Positions 9,101 to 19,191 are shown, counted from the stretch's first letter. The stretch is 64,000 nucleotides of DNA from Vibrio chagasii (GCF_024347355.1 NZ_AP025466.1:62001-126000), one strand, 5' to 3'. Notes: generated by a model not told the origin, from the sequence alone. Numbers and translations are program-made.

Positions 9101-9556
9101 TTAGCGTAGTGAGTCAACAGGTTTGAATTCGTTCTCTACTAATGGTTTCGCACTAGCTTGTGGAACGTGACACTGCAGACAGAAGTAACGACGAGGTGAA
9201 ACGTCAGCAAGTACTGCATCTTCACGGTTCATGTAGTGGGTAACACTAATTTTTGTTGCACCCATCTCTTTCGCATTTTTCCAGCTATGGCAAGACAGAC
9301 ATTTGTTCGCGTTTAGAGACACTTCGTAGCTACGGATATTGTGTGGTATCAATGGTGGTTGGTATACGTAATCGCTTTCAAGTACTTGGTCGCGAGGGTA
9401 CTTTTTGAAGTCGTCTGCTGCACGCGTTGCTTCAAGCTCACTTGCACCACGTAAAGACTCTACGCCACCAATGCCGCCAGGGTTATCCAGCTCAGCTTGA
9501 GCCACGCCAGCTAACAAAAGACCGGCTGATAGTAGGGCAGTAATCAGTTTTTTCAT
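9101..9556 (-). CDS. napB: diheme cytochrome c NapB
   Basis: Small electron-transfer subunit of periplasmic nitrate reductase, 151 residues. It has a cleavable signal peptide (KLITALLSAGLLLAGVAQA) and two haem c motifs, CLSCH and CLQCH, in the C-terminal half. The sequence between them (HYMNREDAVLADVSPRRYFC) is typical of NapB. It receives electrons from NapC and passes them to the Fe-S cluster of NapA. Located 108 bp downstream of napA. Confidence 0.95.
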   Translation of the reverse strand: MKKLITALLSAGLLLAGVAQAELDNPGGIGGVESLRGASELEATRAADDFKKYPRDQVLESDYVYQPPLIPHNIRSYEVSLNANKCLSCHSWKNAKEMGATKISVTHYMNREDAVLADVSPRRYFCLQCHVPQASAKPLVENEFKPVDSLR

Positions 9557-9664
9557 GTTAATTTCTCCGCCTAAAGGCTAATTCTTTGAGAGGACTACTT
9601 TCTCTAAATGGTGAAAAAGTAGCCGCAACATTAATGCTTAAGATCGTTTCTCTAAGCCTAGGGC

Positions 9665-12154
9665 TTAAGCAACTTTAGTGATCTTAACTGGACACTTCTT
9701 GTAGTCCGTCTGTTTAGACAGAGGATCCGTTGCATCCAAGATCAACTTGTTGATCAGAATTCTTGCATCAAAGAACGGTACGAATACCAAGCCTTGTGGT
9801 GGACGGTTACGGCCGCGAGTTTCAACACGTACACGAACTTCACCACGTTTGTTTTCGATAAGAACTTCATCACCACGGCGTAGGCCACGAGCTTTAGCAT
9901 CAGCAGGGTGCATGTAACACAGTGCATCTGGCACAGCTTTGTAAAGTTCTGGCACACGACGAGTCATAGTACCGGTGTGCCAGTGCTCAAGAACACGGCC
10001 TGTACATAGCCACATATCGTACTCTTCGTTTGGCACTTCTGGGGGCGCTTCGTACGGAGCATTGATGATCAGTGCTTTACCGTCTGGTTTACCGTAGAAG
10101 TCCCAGCCAGAGCCTGCTTTCGCATATGGATCTGAACCTTCTTTAAAGCGCCATTGAGTTTCTTTTCCATCAACAACAGGCCAGCGTAGACCACGTACTT
10201 GGTGGTAGCGATCGTACGGCGCTAAATCATGACCGTGGCCGCGACCGAAGGTTGCGTATTCTTCGAATAAGCCTTTCTGTACGTAGAAACCTTGTGCTTG
10301 TGCGTCGTCGTTGAGCTCTTGAGCTTCAGAGAGAGGGAAAGCATCAACATTGCCGTTTTTGTAAAGCACGTCGTACATGGTTTTGCCACGTAGTTCAGGT
10401 ACTTTAGCTAGAAGCTCTTCGCCCCAAACTTCTTCGATAGTGAAGCGCTTAGAGAACTCCATGATTTGCCACAGGTCAGACTTAGCTTCACCTACAGTTT
10501 TCACTTGTTGGTACCAAGCTTGTGTTCGACGCTCTGCGTTACCGTAAGCACCTTCTTTCTCAATCCACATTGCTGTTGGAAGGATAAGGTCAGCGGCTTG
10601 CGCTGTTGCTGTTGGGTACGGGTCAGAACATACGATGAAGTTGTCTGGGTGACGGTAACCAGGTAGACGTTCAGTGTTGATGTTTGGACCTGCTTGCATG
10701 TTGTTGTTACACATTACCCAGTAAGCGTTGATAGTACCGTCTTTCAGTGCGCGGTCTTGAGCAACAGCGTGTTTGCCTGGCTTAGGTGGGATAGTACCTT
10801 CCGGAAGTTTCCAGATTTCCTCTGCAATCTTACGGTGTTTAGGATTCGCAACTACCATATCTGCCGGTAGACGGTGAGAGAACGTACCTACTTCTCGAGC
10901 TGTTCCACAAGCAGATGGTTGGCCAGTTAGTGAGAATGGGCTGTTACCTGGAGTAGAAATCTTACCTGTTAGAAGGTGGATGTTGTACACAAGGCTGTTC
11001 ATCCATACACCACGAGTATGTTGGTTCATACCCATTGTCCATAGAGACATTACTTTGATGTTTGGATCCGCGTATTGCTTAGCAAGCTTAATCAGGTTCT
11101 CTTCAGATACGCCTGACATTTCAGATGCTTTCTCTACTGTGTACTCTGCAACTGCTGCTTTGTATTCTTCGAAAGTGATTGTAGTCATTGCACCTGAGTT
11201 AGGGTTTGCTGCTGCTTTCTGCAGTGGATCGTCATCACGAAGGCCGTAACCGATGTCAGTTGTTGCCTGTTTGAAGTGCGTGTGCTTGTTCACGAAGTCC
11301 CAGTTAACCGCATCGTTTTGAATGATGTAGTTTGCAATGAAGTTTGCAATCGCAAGGTCAGACTGAGGGTTGAAGATGTAACCAGTGTCTGCAAGCTCAA
11401 AAGAACGGTGGTAGTAAGTAGACAGTACGTTTACTTGAACGTGTGGGTGGCTTAGACGACGGTCTGTAATACGAGTCCATAGTACTGGGTGCATTTCTGC
11501 CATGTTTGAACCCCACAGTACAAATGCGTCTGCGTGTTCGAAGTCATCGTAACAACCCATTGGCTCATCGATACCGAAGGTACGCATGAATGCACCTACC
11601 GCAGAAGCCATACAGTGACGAGCGTTTGGATCGATGTTGTTTGAACGGAAACCCGCTTTCATCATCTTAACGGCTGCGTAGCCTTCCATTACTGTCCACT
11701 GACCAGAACCGAATATACCAACACCTGTTGGACCGTTCTTCTTAAGAGATGCTTTCCATTTCTCAGCCATCACGTCGAACGCTTTGTCCCAAGATACTGG
11801 CGCGAAATCACCATCTTTATGGAACTCACCATCTTTCATACGAAGAAGAGGTTGCTCAAGACGGTCTTTACCGTACATAATTTTCGAAAGGAAGTAGCCT
11901 TTGATACAATTAAGGCCTTTGTTTACAGGTGCTTCTGGGTCGCCTTGAGTCGCAACCACTTTGCCGTTTTGAGTACCTACTAGTACCGAACAGCCCGTAC
12001 CACAAAAACGACAAGGCGCTTTATCCCACGTGATTTTTGTTTGATCTGAGCTAGCAATCAGGTTGGTTGCTGTTGCTGGTAGTGTTACACCTGCAACGGC
12101 TGCCGCTGATGCAGCTGCGTTTGCTTTCACAAACGCACGTCTTGTCATTTTCAT
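9665..12154 (-). CDS. napA: periplasmic nitrate reductase catalytic subunit NapA
   Basis: Molybdenum (bis-MGD) enzyme of 829 residues reducing nitrate to nitrite in the periplasm. The N-terminus carries a twin-arginine signal (TRRAFVKA) with an Ala-rich hydrophobic region. The 4Fe-4S cluster ligands are Cys48, Cys51, Cys55 and Cys83, and the molybdenum-coordinating cysteine is in [10 protein letters not shown]. Length matches NapA (about 830). Its start overlaps the napD stop by 4 bp, indicating translational coupling with the chaperone that binds its Tat signal. Confidence 0.97.
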   Translation of the reverse strand: MKMTRRAFVKANAAASAAAVAGVTLPATATNLIASSDQTKITWDKAPCRFCGTGCSVLVGTQNGKVVATQGDPEAPVNKGLNCIKGYFLSKIMYGKDRLEQPLLRMKDGEFHKDGDFAPVSWDKAFDVMAEKWKASLKKNGPTGVGIFGSGQWTVMEGYAAVKMMKAGFRSNNIDPNARHCMASAVGAFMRTFGIDEPMGCYDDFEHADAFVLWGSNMAEMHPVLWTRITDRRLSHPHVQVNVLSTYYHRSFELADTGYIFNPQSDLAIANFIANYIIQNDAVNWDFVNKHTHFKQATTDIGYGLRDDDPLQKAAANPNSGAMTTITFEEYKAAVAEYTVEKASEMSGVSEENLIKLAKQYADPNIKVMSLWTMGMNQHTRGVWMNSLVYNIHLLTGKISTPGNSPFSLTGQPSACGTAREVGTFSHRLPADMVVANPKHRKIAEEIWKLPEGTIPPKPGKHAVAQDRALKDGTINAYWVMCNNNMQAGPNINTERLPGYRHPDNFIVCSDPYPTATAQAADLILPTAMWIEKEGAYGNAERRTQAWYQQVKTVGEAKSDLWQIMEFSKRFTIEEVWGEELLAKVPELRGKTMYDVLYKNGNVDAFPLSEAQELNDDAQAQGFYVQKGLFEEYATFGRGHGHDLAPYDRYHQVRGLRWPVVDGKETQWRFKEGSDPYAKAGSGWDFYGKPDGKALIINAPYEAPPEVPNEEYDMWLCTGRVLEHWHTGTMTRRVPELYKAVPDALCYMHPADAKARGLRRGDEVLIENKRGEVRVRVETRGRNRPPQGLVFVPFFDARILINKLILDATDPLSKQTDYKKCPVKITKVA

Positions 12155-12456
12155 ACTTCACCCTCGAGTTGAGAATTGTTGCTTCCAGTTTCTAAATCCG
12201 TTTCGTCTAGTCCAGTCTCGATTTGGTGATAAACCAAAGCTGTACCTAAAACGTTCTTAATGTTGTTTATTGCTTCGATGGTGTCCGTTACAAAACCTTG
12301 GTTTTCGGTTTCTAGGACCACGATGATTTTGCCTTCAGGGCTATCTCCGTAGATTTCAGCGTTATCGAATTGCTCGATCTCTGCTTTGATCTCATTGAGA
12401 TGCTCTGGGCTCACATGCACGACTAAACTTGATATATGCACTTCATTTAGTGCCAT
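12151..12456 (-). CDS. napD: NapA signal-peptide chaperone NapD
   Basis: Cytoplasmic protein of 101 residues with a ferredoxin-like fold. It begins [20 protein letters not shown], which matches the NapD signature of a hydrophobic SSLVV strand. NapD binds the Tat signal of NapA and holds back export until the cofactor is inserted. The last four bases of the gene overlap the start of napA. It lies 22 bp downstream of napF. Confidence 0.93.
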   Translation of the reverse strand: MALNEVHISSLVVHVSPEHLNEIKAEIEQFDNAEIYGDSPEGKIIVVLETENQGFVTDTIEAINNIKNVLGTALVYHQIETGLDETDLETGSNNSQLEGEV

Positions 12457-12478
12457 AAATTGCTCTCGTTATTTTTAT

Positions 12479-12958
12479 TTATGCATTACTCACAAAAATA
12501 GCTGAGGTAGGGCAAACTGCTACGCAGGCTCCACAACCGCTACACTCATCTAACTCGATTTTTGGTAGAGCAACACTGCCTGCTCTGAGTTGAAATTGAA
12601 TGGCCATAGGTTCACACATGTCACCACAGCTTCGGCATTCAACATTTTGCTGTGCTAAACACTTATCAGAGATTTGTGCTTTAGCTTGCCAAGGCTCTCC
12701 TTGCTTTGGCTTAAAAATGGGTTCGGGACAAACATCTGCACATTGATAGCAGAACGTACATTCATCAATTGAAAAATCGACAGTAGGAAATCCACCGTCG
12801 CCTACAATGATTACCTTAGTCTCACAACTCTCGATGCATTTTCCGCATCGAGTGCAATCATCTACAAAGCTCTCTAGGTTATGAATCCAAGGCAAACGAA
12901 TTTGGCTTGAATCGACTTTATGCCTAGAAAACAGACGACGTTTTGACAGGTCTACCAC
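12479..12958 (-). CDS. napF: ferredoxin-type maturation protein NapF
   Basis: Protein of 159 residues with several iron-sulfur ligand motifs: CTRCGKCIESC, CTFCYQCADVCPEP and CSGCGACVAVCPTSA, plus an extra CRSCGDMC. NapF is a cytoplasmic Fe-S protein that interacts with NapA before export. It starts at a GTG (12958) after TAGGGG, since no suitable ATG is present. First gene of the nap operon. The 250-bp upstream region holds NarP- and FNR-like sites and is shared with the divergent narQ-like gene. Confidence 0.93.
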   Translation of the reverse strand: MVDLSKRRLFSRHKVDSSQIRLPWIHNLESFVDDCTRCGKCIESCETKVIIVGDGGFPTVDFSIDECTFCYQCADVCPEPIFKPKQGEPWQAKAQISDKCLAQQNVECRSCGDMCEPMAIQFQLRAGSVALPKIELDECSGCGACVAVCPTSAIFVSNA

Positions 12959-13066
12959 TAAAAACCCCTAGATGTTGCTACGATGTTGTAATTGTCGGTC
13001 ATTATTTCATTAATATCTTGTAATTTGTCATCACAAGTAGTGTAGATTTAGAAACAATTGTATAAA

Positions 13067-13092
13067 TACCCCCTAAGGGCTAATTGGGGGTA
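13067..13092. promoter_or_regulatory. NarP/NarL-type 7-2-7 binding site upstream of napF
   Basis: TACCCCC (13067-13073), two bases, then AGGGCTA (13076-13082) fits the inverted heptamer pattern TACYYMT-N2-AKRRGTA with one mismatch per half. A further half site GGGGGTA follows at 13086-13092. It lies in the intergenic region between napF and the narQP-like genes, so NarP could activate nap directly (inference). Confidence 0.6.
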
Positions 13093-13096
13093 TATA

Positions 13097-13110
13097 TTGT
13101 CATAGATCAA
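13097..13110. promoter_or_regulatory. FNR-like half-conserved site
   Basis: TTGTCATAGATCAA has the right half ATCAA perfect and the left half TTGTC instead of TTGAT, with the usual four-base spacer of an FNR site. It lies next to the NarP-like site, a common pairing at nap promoters. Could also be a weak CRP site. Confidence 0.45.
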
Positions 13111-13211
13111 TAAATTACGAGGCGAGTGATCACATATTGAATGGAGCTATGATTTTTGATGTGTGACAATACGAGCCTAATAGCAAGTCATTTATCAATA
13201 GGAAGTCACCT

Positions 13212-14942
13212 TTGCTTATAAAACCAGTCTCATCTGTTACGAGTACAATAGCTAAGTCATTACTCTCTATACTGCTGTTGTCGGTTGCTACTACTGGCTT
13301 TGCTATCTTTACTCTAGCTTCAAGCTTGAACGATGCTGAGGCCGTCAACGTAGCCGGCTCGATGCGTATGCAAAGCTATCGTTTAGCCCATGATATTCAA
13401 ATAGAATCTGTTGATTTCGATTCTCATATCCGTGAGTTTGAAAGTTCACTTTATTCGCCTTCGATGACTAAATTGGTGAGTTGGGATGTACCGACGGATA
13501 TCACAGAAGACTACTATCTAATTATTGGCCGTTGGCATGAATTGAAACGCGTTCTGAATAGTGAAGACCGTAAACACTATCTCGTGTTGGTTGAAAATTT
13601 CGTAACTGAGATCGATGGATTTGTTTTTAAACTGCAAGAATTCTCAGAAGACAAATTGATTAAACTGGCGTGGGCTGGTGGTATCGGTTTGGGCGGGATC
13701 CTCGTCATATCTCTTTTGGTTGTTCATTTCGTACGTAAACAAGTTGTTAAACCACTGCATGCGCTTGTTGGTGCAAGCCAAAGGATCAAAAACAGTGACT
13801 TCGAGGTCGAACTCAAGGTAACGAGTAACAACGAGATGGGTATTTTGACCAAAACCTTCAACTCGATGGCGAAAGACTTGGGTGTGCTTTATCGAAACCT
13901 AGAAGATGTGGTCGATGCGAAAACAATAGAACTACAGAATGCAAACCAATCGCTACAGGCGCTGTATTACTCTTCACAAGAGCTGACAGTCACGCGTATC
14001 GCACCTGAAAACTTTAGAGCGATATTGCAGCACCTCGTAAGCTTAGAGGGCATCGAATCTTTGCGATTAGAGATCGTCGACAATTCAGGCCGACCATTGA
14101 TTATGGATGAAGGCTACGATCCATACCGAGATTATGAAAAATTTGAAATGAAGTTGGACGATAACGAGCTCATTCTCGGTTATCTATATTGCTCGTATCA
14201 CCATGGTCACTCGACAAAAGCGTTGATTGAGAGCTTTATTCAACTACTCTCAAGAGCCATCTATTATAATCGTGCTCAAAAGAAGGCTGAGCAGCTTATT
14301 ATTATGGAAGAGCGTGCAACCATTGCCCGAGAGCTCCATGATTCGTTAGCTCAATCACTGTCGTATTTAAAAATCCAAGTGACGTTGCTTAAACGTGTCA
14401 TCGGTAAACTGCCTGAACAGCAGCATCGTGAGCAATCTGAACAAATTGCATCGGAAATCGGCAATGGCTTAGCAGAAGCCTATACTCAATTAAGAGAACT
14501 TCTCACTACATTTAGGTTATCCATCAAAGAGGGTAACTTTGGAGATGCTTTAAGCACTATGCTTGAAGAGCTCAGCGAAAGAACGGATGCAAAGATTAAA
14601 CTTAATAATAATCTTTCATCTATTGAACTTGATGCACATAGTCAGGTTCACTTGCTTCAATTGATTCGTGAAGCAACAATAAATGCAATAAAACACGCCA
14701 ATGCCGACTTGATAGATGTATGCTGTATCGATGAGGACGGTGAAGTATTAGTCGTGGTTAAAGATAACGGAGATGGCTTTGACTTAAGTAGTTCGAAAAT
14801 GAACCACTATGGGATGAGCATTATGCAGGAGCGTGCGGCAAGACTGAATGGCGACTTAACGATTGAAGCGGCGCAAGGTGAAGGCTGTACAGTCATATTG
14901 AAATATAAAAGTTTGAAGGAAGTTAAAGTTGACGGTTTGTAA
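13212..14942 (+). CDS. narQ: nitrate/nitrite sensor histidine kinase, NarQ type
   Basis: Protein of 576 residues. An N-terminal transmembrane helix leads to a periplasmic nitrate-binding P-box, NDAEAVNVAGSMRMQSYRL (about residues 40-58). A second helix follows (about 155-177), then a HAMP domain, a central signalling region, and a HisKA_3/HATPase module with the phospho-accepting His376 in ARELHDSLAQS. The start is a TTG at 13212, after AGGA. Overlaps the regulator gene by 14 bp and is divergent from nap, which it most likely controls. NarQ rather than NarX is chosen because the partner is NarP-like; the two sensors are hard to separate by sequence. Confidence 0.88.
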   Translation: MLIKPVSSVTSTIAKSLLSILLLSVATTGFAIFTLASSLNDAEAVNVAGSMRMQSYRLAHDIQIESVDFDSHIREFESSLYSPSMTKLVSWDVPTDITEDYYLIIGRWHELKRVLNSEDRKHYLVLVENFVTEIDGFVFKLQEFSEDKLIKLAWAGGIGLGGILVISLLVVHFVRKQVVKPLHALVGASQRIKNSDFEVELKVTSNNEMGILTKTFNSMAKDLGVLYRNLEDVVDAKTIELQNANQSLQALYYSSQELTVTRIAPENFRAILQHLVSLEGIESLRLEIVDNSGRPLIMDEGYDPYRDYEKFEMKLDDNELILGYLYCSYHHGHSTKALIESFIQLLSRAIYYNRAQKKAEQLIIMEERATIARELHDSLAQSLSYLKIQVTLLKRVIGKLPEQQHREQSEQIASEIGNGLAEAYTQLRELLTTFRLSIKEGNFGDALSTMLEELSERTDAKIKLNNNLSSIELDAHSQVHLLQLIREATINAIKHANADLIDVCCIDEDGEVLVVVKDNGDGFDLSSSKMNHYGMSIMQERAARLNGDLTIEAAQGEGCTVILKYKSLKEVKVDGL

Positions 14943-15561
14943 AGTAATGCTGGTTGATGATCATCCATTAATGCGTAGAGGCATAAGCCAATTACTGAGC
15001 TTTGAAGACGAATTTGAAGTGATTGCTGAAGCAAATAATGGTATAGAAGCTGTTGCGCTTGCTCATGAAGAAGAACCTGATTTGATCTTGCTTGATCTGA
15101 ACATGAAGGGTATGTCTGGCTTAGATACATTGAAAGCGCTTCGTACTGACGGTTCTAGTGCTAACATCGTTATTCTAACAGTATCTGATAGCCCAGCAGA
15201 CATTGAAGCGATCGTAAAAGCGGGTGCTGATGGCTACTTATTGAAAGACACTGAGCCTGATGAGCTTATTGAGTTGCTTAAGCAAGCACACGGTGGCGAC
15301 AAGGCATACAGCAGCGTGGTTGCTCGTTACCTAAACGACGCGGGTAGCCGCAACGACATCTTCGACCAGTTAACCGAACGTGAAATGCAGATCTTGCAAG
15401 AAGTTGCTAAAGGTTACCGTAATAAGCAAATCGCCGATCATCTGTTTATTTCTGAATCGACAGTTAAGGTACATATGAAGAGCTTGCTGAAAAAGCTGCA
15501 AGTACCTTCTCGTACAGCAGCAACCGTTCTTTACCTAGAACGTTACGGAGAAATGAAGTAG
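14929..15561 (+). CDS. narP: nitrate/nitrite response regulator, NarP type
   Basis: Protein of 210 residues: receiver domain (acidic VDDHPLMRRG, phospho-acceptor Asp in LILLDLNMKGMSG, conserved Lys in GYLLKD) followed by a LuxR-type helix-turn-helix (LTEREMQILQEVAKGYRNKQ, IADHLFISESTVKVHMKSLL). It begins at a TTG 14 bases before the end of narQ; GAAGGAAG upstream supports it, and an ATG at 14947 would remove the start of the first receiver strand. NarP binds inverted TACYYMT heptamers, candidates of which lie before napF and nirB in this window. Confidence 0.9.
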   Translation: MTVCKVMLVDDHPLMRRGISQLLSFEDEFEVIAEANNGIEAVALAHEEEPDLILLDLNMKGMSGLDTLKALRTDGSSANIVILTVSDSPADIEAIVKAGADGYLLKDTEPDELIELLKQAHGGDKAYSSVVARYLNDAGSRNDIFDQLTEREMQILQEVAKGYRNKQIADHLFISESTVKVHMKSLLKKLQVPSRTAATVLYLERYGEMK

Positions 15562-15649
15562 GGCTTGTTCCTTTGAAATAACACTATTTCAAGCCGTACT
15601 GTTCAAGTCAACTCTCAATAGCTTTGAAAGTGTTGCAGAGGAATATTAA

Positions 15650-15684
15650 AAAAGGCGCTGAACTTATTAAGTTCAGCGCCTTTT
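15650..15684. terminator. bidirectional terminator between narP and dcuC
   Basis: AAAAGGCGCTGAACTT and AAGTTCAGCGCCTTTT pair perfectly around a three-base loop. The stem has A and T tracts on both sides and lies between convergent genes, so it probably serves both. Confidence 0.88.
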
Positions 15685-15720
15685 GTTTGGGCATTATATA
15701 GCTGTATAACTATTAAAGAC

Positions 15721-17088
15721 TTAAGCAGCCATTGGTACTAGAACAAGTGTACCGAAGATAACAGTGATAAGGCCGCAGATGACTGGTACAGATGTACGTT
15801 TTACTACTTCAAATGGGCTGATTTTACCCATGCCTGAAGTTGCTACCACTACGCCAGATACTGGAGAGATCGTACGACCTAGGTTTGATGCTTGAAGCAT
15901 TGGGATAATAAGGAAAGCTGGGTTTAGGCCCATCTTCGCAGCCAGTGAAGGCGCAAGCTCAACGAATGCATAGAAAGGTGCGTTACCGGAACCTGTCGCA
16001 ATGGCCGCAGCAACCGTTAGGCCTGTAAGGATCAGCATTAGTGCGATGCCGCCAGCACCTGCTGCTTCAGCAAGACCGATTAGGTTATCAATCGCACCGA
16101 TAGACATTAGGCCTTGAGCAAATACACCAGCCGCAACTAACAGCATTACAACGCCTTTAAATGCGTCCGCCATACCTTGGTAACAAGAATCTAGATCTTT
16201 TAGCGTCTTTTCACCGTCGAATTTCTTCACAACGTAATCAACAAGTGCACCAACAAAAATTGAACCCACTACGATAGTGTAGATGTCTAACTTAAGACCC
16301 GGAATAGTACGGCCATTGAATAGGAAAACACCGATAATAGGTAGGAACGGAAGCGCCGCATAGAAAGCAGGCGCTGTTGTTTCAATCTCAGAAACATCAA
16401 CTTTTTCCATTGGCGTGTTTTCTTTCTTATCTAGGTACTTGTTCCAGAAAAAAGCTGCAGCTGCCATTACGATAATTGCGCAGATTGACACCGGTAGCAC
16501 CGTTTGAACCGCAAACACATCTAAGTCTAGCCCTGATTTTTCTGCAGCGATGACCACGTCACCAGATGTTGGAGAAAGAATGATTGCTGCTGGAGATGCA
16601 CATACTGCAACCGCTGCAGGGCGAGAAATACCCATCGCTGTCATCATTGGGAATAGGGTAGCCATCAACAACACGCCAAGGCCAGTAGCAGAGCTCACCG
16701 CCAAAGACATCAGACACGCCACGATGTAAGCAGCAACAAGAAGCGCGTATGGAGATTTGATAACAGATAGTGGTTTAGAAAACTGTTTCACAACAACATT
16801 GTTTGCGCCAATGTGAGTCATGTAAGAAGCGAAACCACATAGAAGCATGATCTGCATACCTAGGCCGCCGCCACGGTATTGAAGCATGTACTTAACGAAT
16901 TCTAATGAGTCGGTAATCATGTTACCTGTTGAAGCGATCTTAGCTGGTAAGACTGTGTGACCAATAAGGCCGGTAATAAGAAGAAGAGCAAGGCCGGCAG
17001 TTAACAAAACTCCGGCTGCTTTATAGCCTTTTACAATAAAGTAACCTACAGCGATGGTAACCACTAATCCGATCAAGAGTTCTAACAT
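15721..17088 (-). CDS. dcuC: DcuC-family anaerobic C4-dicarboxylate carrier
   Basis: Integral membrane protein of 455 residues with about twelve hydrophobic segments. Characteristic DcuC-type stretches include SSATGLGVLLMATLFPMMTA, AVCASPAAIILSPTSGDVVI and NLGRTISPVSGVVVA. The family exports succinate and exchanges or takes up fumarate during anaerobic growth, which fits the neighbouring nitrate genes. I chose the ATG at 17088, preceded by GTGGAG at a good distance; an upstream in-frame start at 17118 would add ten residues without a ribosome binding site. Other members of this family transport other dicarboxylates, so the substrate is inferred. Confidence 0.85.
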   Translation of the reverse strand: MLELLIGLVVTIAVGYFIVKGYKAAGVLLTAGLALLLITGLIGHTVLPAKIASTGNMITDSLEFVKYMLQYRGGGLGMQIMLLCGFASYMTHIGANNVVVKQFSKPLSVIKSPYALLVAAYIVACLMSLAVSSATGLGVLLMATLFPMMTAMGISRPAAVAVCASPAAIILSPTSGDVVIAAEKSGLDLDVFAVQTVLPVSICAIIVMAAAAFFWNKYLDKKENTPMEKVDVSEIETTAPAFYAALPFLPIIGVFLFNGRTIPGLKLDIYTIVVGSIFVGALVDYVVKKFDGEKTLKDLDSCYQGMADAFKGVVMLLVAAGVFAQGLMSIGAIDNLIGLAEAAGAGGIALMLILTGLTVAAAIATGSGNAPFYAFVELAPSLAAKMGLNPAFLIIPMLQASNLGRTISPVSGVVVATSGMGKISPFEVVKRTSVPVICGLITVIFGTLVLVPMAA

Positions 17089-17567
17089 CGAAATCTCCAC
17101 AAAGTTTAAAAAATACAAGAAACTGTTTCAGAATATGACAATGAATGTACCGAAAACTGTACTTTGGCACGAGGCATAGTTGAGGTTGATATGATCTAAG
17201 ACAAACATTTTCTTCGATGTTAATTCTGGTTATAAATCATGAATAACTGCTGTTGTTTAGATGTTAATAAACAAATATTATCGATCGCTAAAATATTACT
17301 TGGATCACCTTTGTGTAGTTTTGCTGCATATGGTGACTTCCATTTATAAATAATTTGGATTCACAAGTTGTGCTGGGTAATTAATGAGAAGGTGTATTTT
17401 GACATTGAGTAGATTGAAGAAAGCTCGACGTCAGAAATGAGGCTACAAGGATTGTTTAGTTAGAGAGTGATGATATCTAATGATGTACAACTCAGGTTCC
17501 GAATTAGAATAGGCTGGCAGATCAACACACATTACTTTCTTGCAGAAATGTATCATGCCACGCTGAG
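17089..17567. other. intergenic region without a recognisable gene
   Basis: About 480 bp between dcuC and the remnant gene at 17568. AT-rich with stops in all frames. It must hold the dcuC promoter; no FNR site with the correct four-base spacer was found (TTGAT-ATG-ATC near 17190 has only three). Nothing else is identified. Confidence 0.5.
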
Positions 17568-17884
17568 TTACTTAAATTCGCTATGGAAGCTCAAAGGTTT
17601 TCCTGAATTATCGATGATGAACTTGCGTCCCTTATATTCGTAATGCGTTACGTTATAAAGTTTTTAAATGTGAACTCGTCGGTTTCTTTTTTACAAGAGG
17701 TAAAGTGCTTCCCTGTTAGTCTTTCAGCTAAGATATTTCGATCTAAGTAAGAAAATAGATACTGGGATAACAAGGCTACAACAATAAATACCCCAACCAA
17801 CGTCAGCATGTTACTGTTCTTTTTCGTAGGAGTTGTGGTTTCTCGTGTTGCTTCTTCTATCGGAACCGCTTCTAGTGTTTGTTG
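17568..17884 (-). pseudogene. remnant of a membrane-protein gene, frameshifted and cut by the IS
   Basis: On the minus strand, a reading frame emerging from the IS end reads QQTLEAVPIEEATRE, then a helix MLTLVGVFIVVALLSQYLFS, then ERLTGKHFTSCKKETDEFTF, and stops soon after a run of five A (complement of 17661-17665). Restoring one A makes the frame continue as KKLYNVTHYEYKGRKFII to a natural-looking stop at 17568. The piece is therefore the C-terminal end of a gene whose 5' part is missing at the IS boundary and which also carries a one-base deletion (or a sequencing error). Family not recognised. It may or may not be the same gene as the truncated frame on the other side of the IS. Confidence 0.6.
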
Positions 17885-19191
17885 GACCCTGTAAATAATT
17901 CTGTGTAACTGCTCTTGGTTACAAGTATTCAGTTAATCGATCTTCGAACATAATCATAAAACGGTTTAGCGCTTGCTTCCAGTGATGAATTGGCATTGTC
18001 CACCTCTTGGAAGCATCCATAATCGCCAGGTACACCACCTTTTTGGCGGATTCATCTGTCGGGAACAGCTTACGTTTCTTGGTCGCTTTCCTGATGACGC
18101 TATTTAGTGATTCTATCGCATTGGTCGTGTAGATAGCTCTGCGGATATCTTGAGGATAGCTGAACAGAGTGTTGAGGTTATCCCAATGAGCCGTCCACGA
18201 GCGGCTGATTTGAGGGTACTTTTCATCCCATTTATCACCAAAGTGCTCTAGCGCCAACAGAGCTTCATCTTCAGTCGTAGCTTGATAGATTTCCTTTAAG
18301 TCTGCGGTAATAGTCTTGTAATCTTTCCACGGAACGTATTTCATTGAGTTTCGTACCATGTGTACGATACAGAGCTGGATTTGAGTTTTTGGATAAACGG
18401 CATTGATGGCATCAGGAAAGCCCTTGAGGCCATCAACACAAGCGATGAGGATATCATTTACACCACGATTTTGAAGTTCGGTAAGTACACTGAGCCAGAA
18501 CTTCGCCCCTTCAGTTTCGGACATCCACATCCCAAGAAGTTCTTTCTGACCTTCCATATTGACACCGAGAGCAAGGTAAATGGCTTTGTTGATGACTTGC
18601 TTATTTTGGCGCACCTTCACAACAATGCAGTCTAGGTAAACGACGGGATAAACCGAATCAAGAGGGCGGGCTTGCCACTCAACAACTTGTTCTAAAACAG
18701 CATCAGTGACTTTAGATATTAGACTGGCGGAGATATCAGCATCGTACATTTCTTTGAAGGTTGCGACGATTTCTCGGGTAGTCATTCCTTTGGCATACAA
18801 GCTTAAGATCTTGTCGTCCATCGATTGGAATCGAGTTTGATGCTTACGAACGAGCTTGGGTTCAAAGGACGCGTCACGGTCACGAGGGATTTCTAGTTGG
18901 ATCTCACCATCGTCAGTAATTAGGCGTTTAGATGAGTAGCCATTTCGACTGTTACTATCGTTGGTCGGTGAGTGTTTTTCGTAGCCAAGGTGATCATCAA
19001 GTTCAGCATTTAAAGCTGTCTCAACCGTCACCTTGGTTAACATTTTCCTGAAGTCATCAAGATCCGAAGGAGTCTTAATTGACTTAGCGGCTTCGCGAGC
19101 GAAGGCTTCTAAAGCTTTCTTATCCATATTGCTTATCCTTAGCCATGACTGGCTTAATTATAAGCAGATACACAATTTAAATTACAGGCTC
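17885..19191 (-). mobile_element. IS256-family insertion sequence, complete, 1.3 kb
   Basis: The single transposase gene is bracketed by imperfect inverted repeats. The left end starts GACCCTGTAAATAATTCTGT at 17885, and the right end read inward starts GAGCCTGTAATTTAAATTGT at 19191; both continue with TGTGTA and CTGCT at matching positions. IS256-type elements normally duplicate 8-9 bp of target, but the flanks (GTTTGTTG on the left, GGTTGCCC on the right) do not match. This suggests recombination or a deletion after insertion. Ends are placed by eye and could shift by one or two bases. Confidence 0.82.
17919..19127 (-). CDS. IS256-family transposase
   Basis: DDE transposase of 402 residues (Pfam Transposase_mut). 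Family features: N-terminal HLGYEKH region, SRNGYSSKRL, the first catalytic Asp in VVYLDCIVV, the second in ILIACVDGLKGFPDAI, the family helix CIVHMVRNS, and the Glu in AIYTTNAIESLNSVIRK. No frameshift or internal stop, so it is probably active. Promoter and ribosome binding site lie within the right end of the element. Confidence 0.95.
   Translation of the reverse strand: MDKKALEAFAREAAKSIKTPSDLDDFRKMLTKVTVETALNAELDDHLGYEKHSPTNDSNSRNGYSSKRLITDDGEIQLEIPRDRDASFEPKLVRKHQTRFQSMDDKILSLYAKGMTTREIVATFKEMYDADISASLISKVTDAVLEQVVEWQARPLDSVYPVVYLDCIVVKVRQNKQVINKAIYLALGVNMEGQKELLGMWMSETEGAKFWLSVLTELQNRGVNDILIACVDGLKGFPDAINAVYPKTQIQLCIVHMVRNSMKYVPWKDYKTITADLKEIYQATTEDEALLALEHFGDKWDEKYPQISRSWTAHWDNLNTLFSYPQDIRRAIYTTNAIESLNSVIRKATKKRKLFPTDESAKKVVYLAIMDASKRWTMPIHHWKQALNRFMIMFEDRLTEYL

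Noticed and set aside
17184..17200. FNR site near the dcuC gene
   Set aside because: TTGAT and ATC halves are three bases apart instead of four, and the right half is incomplete.
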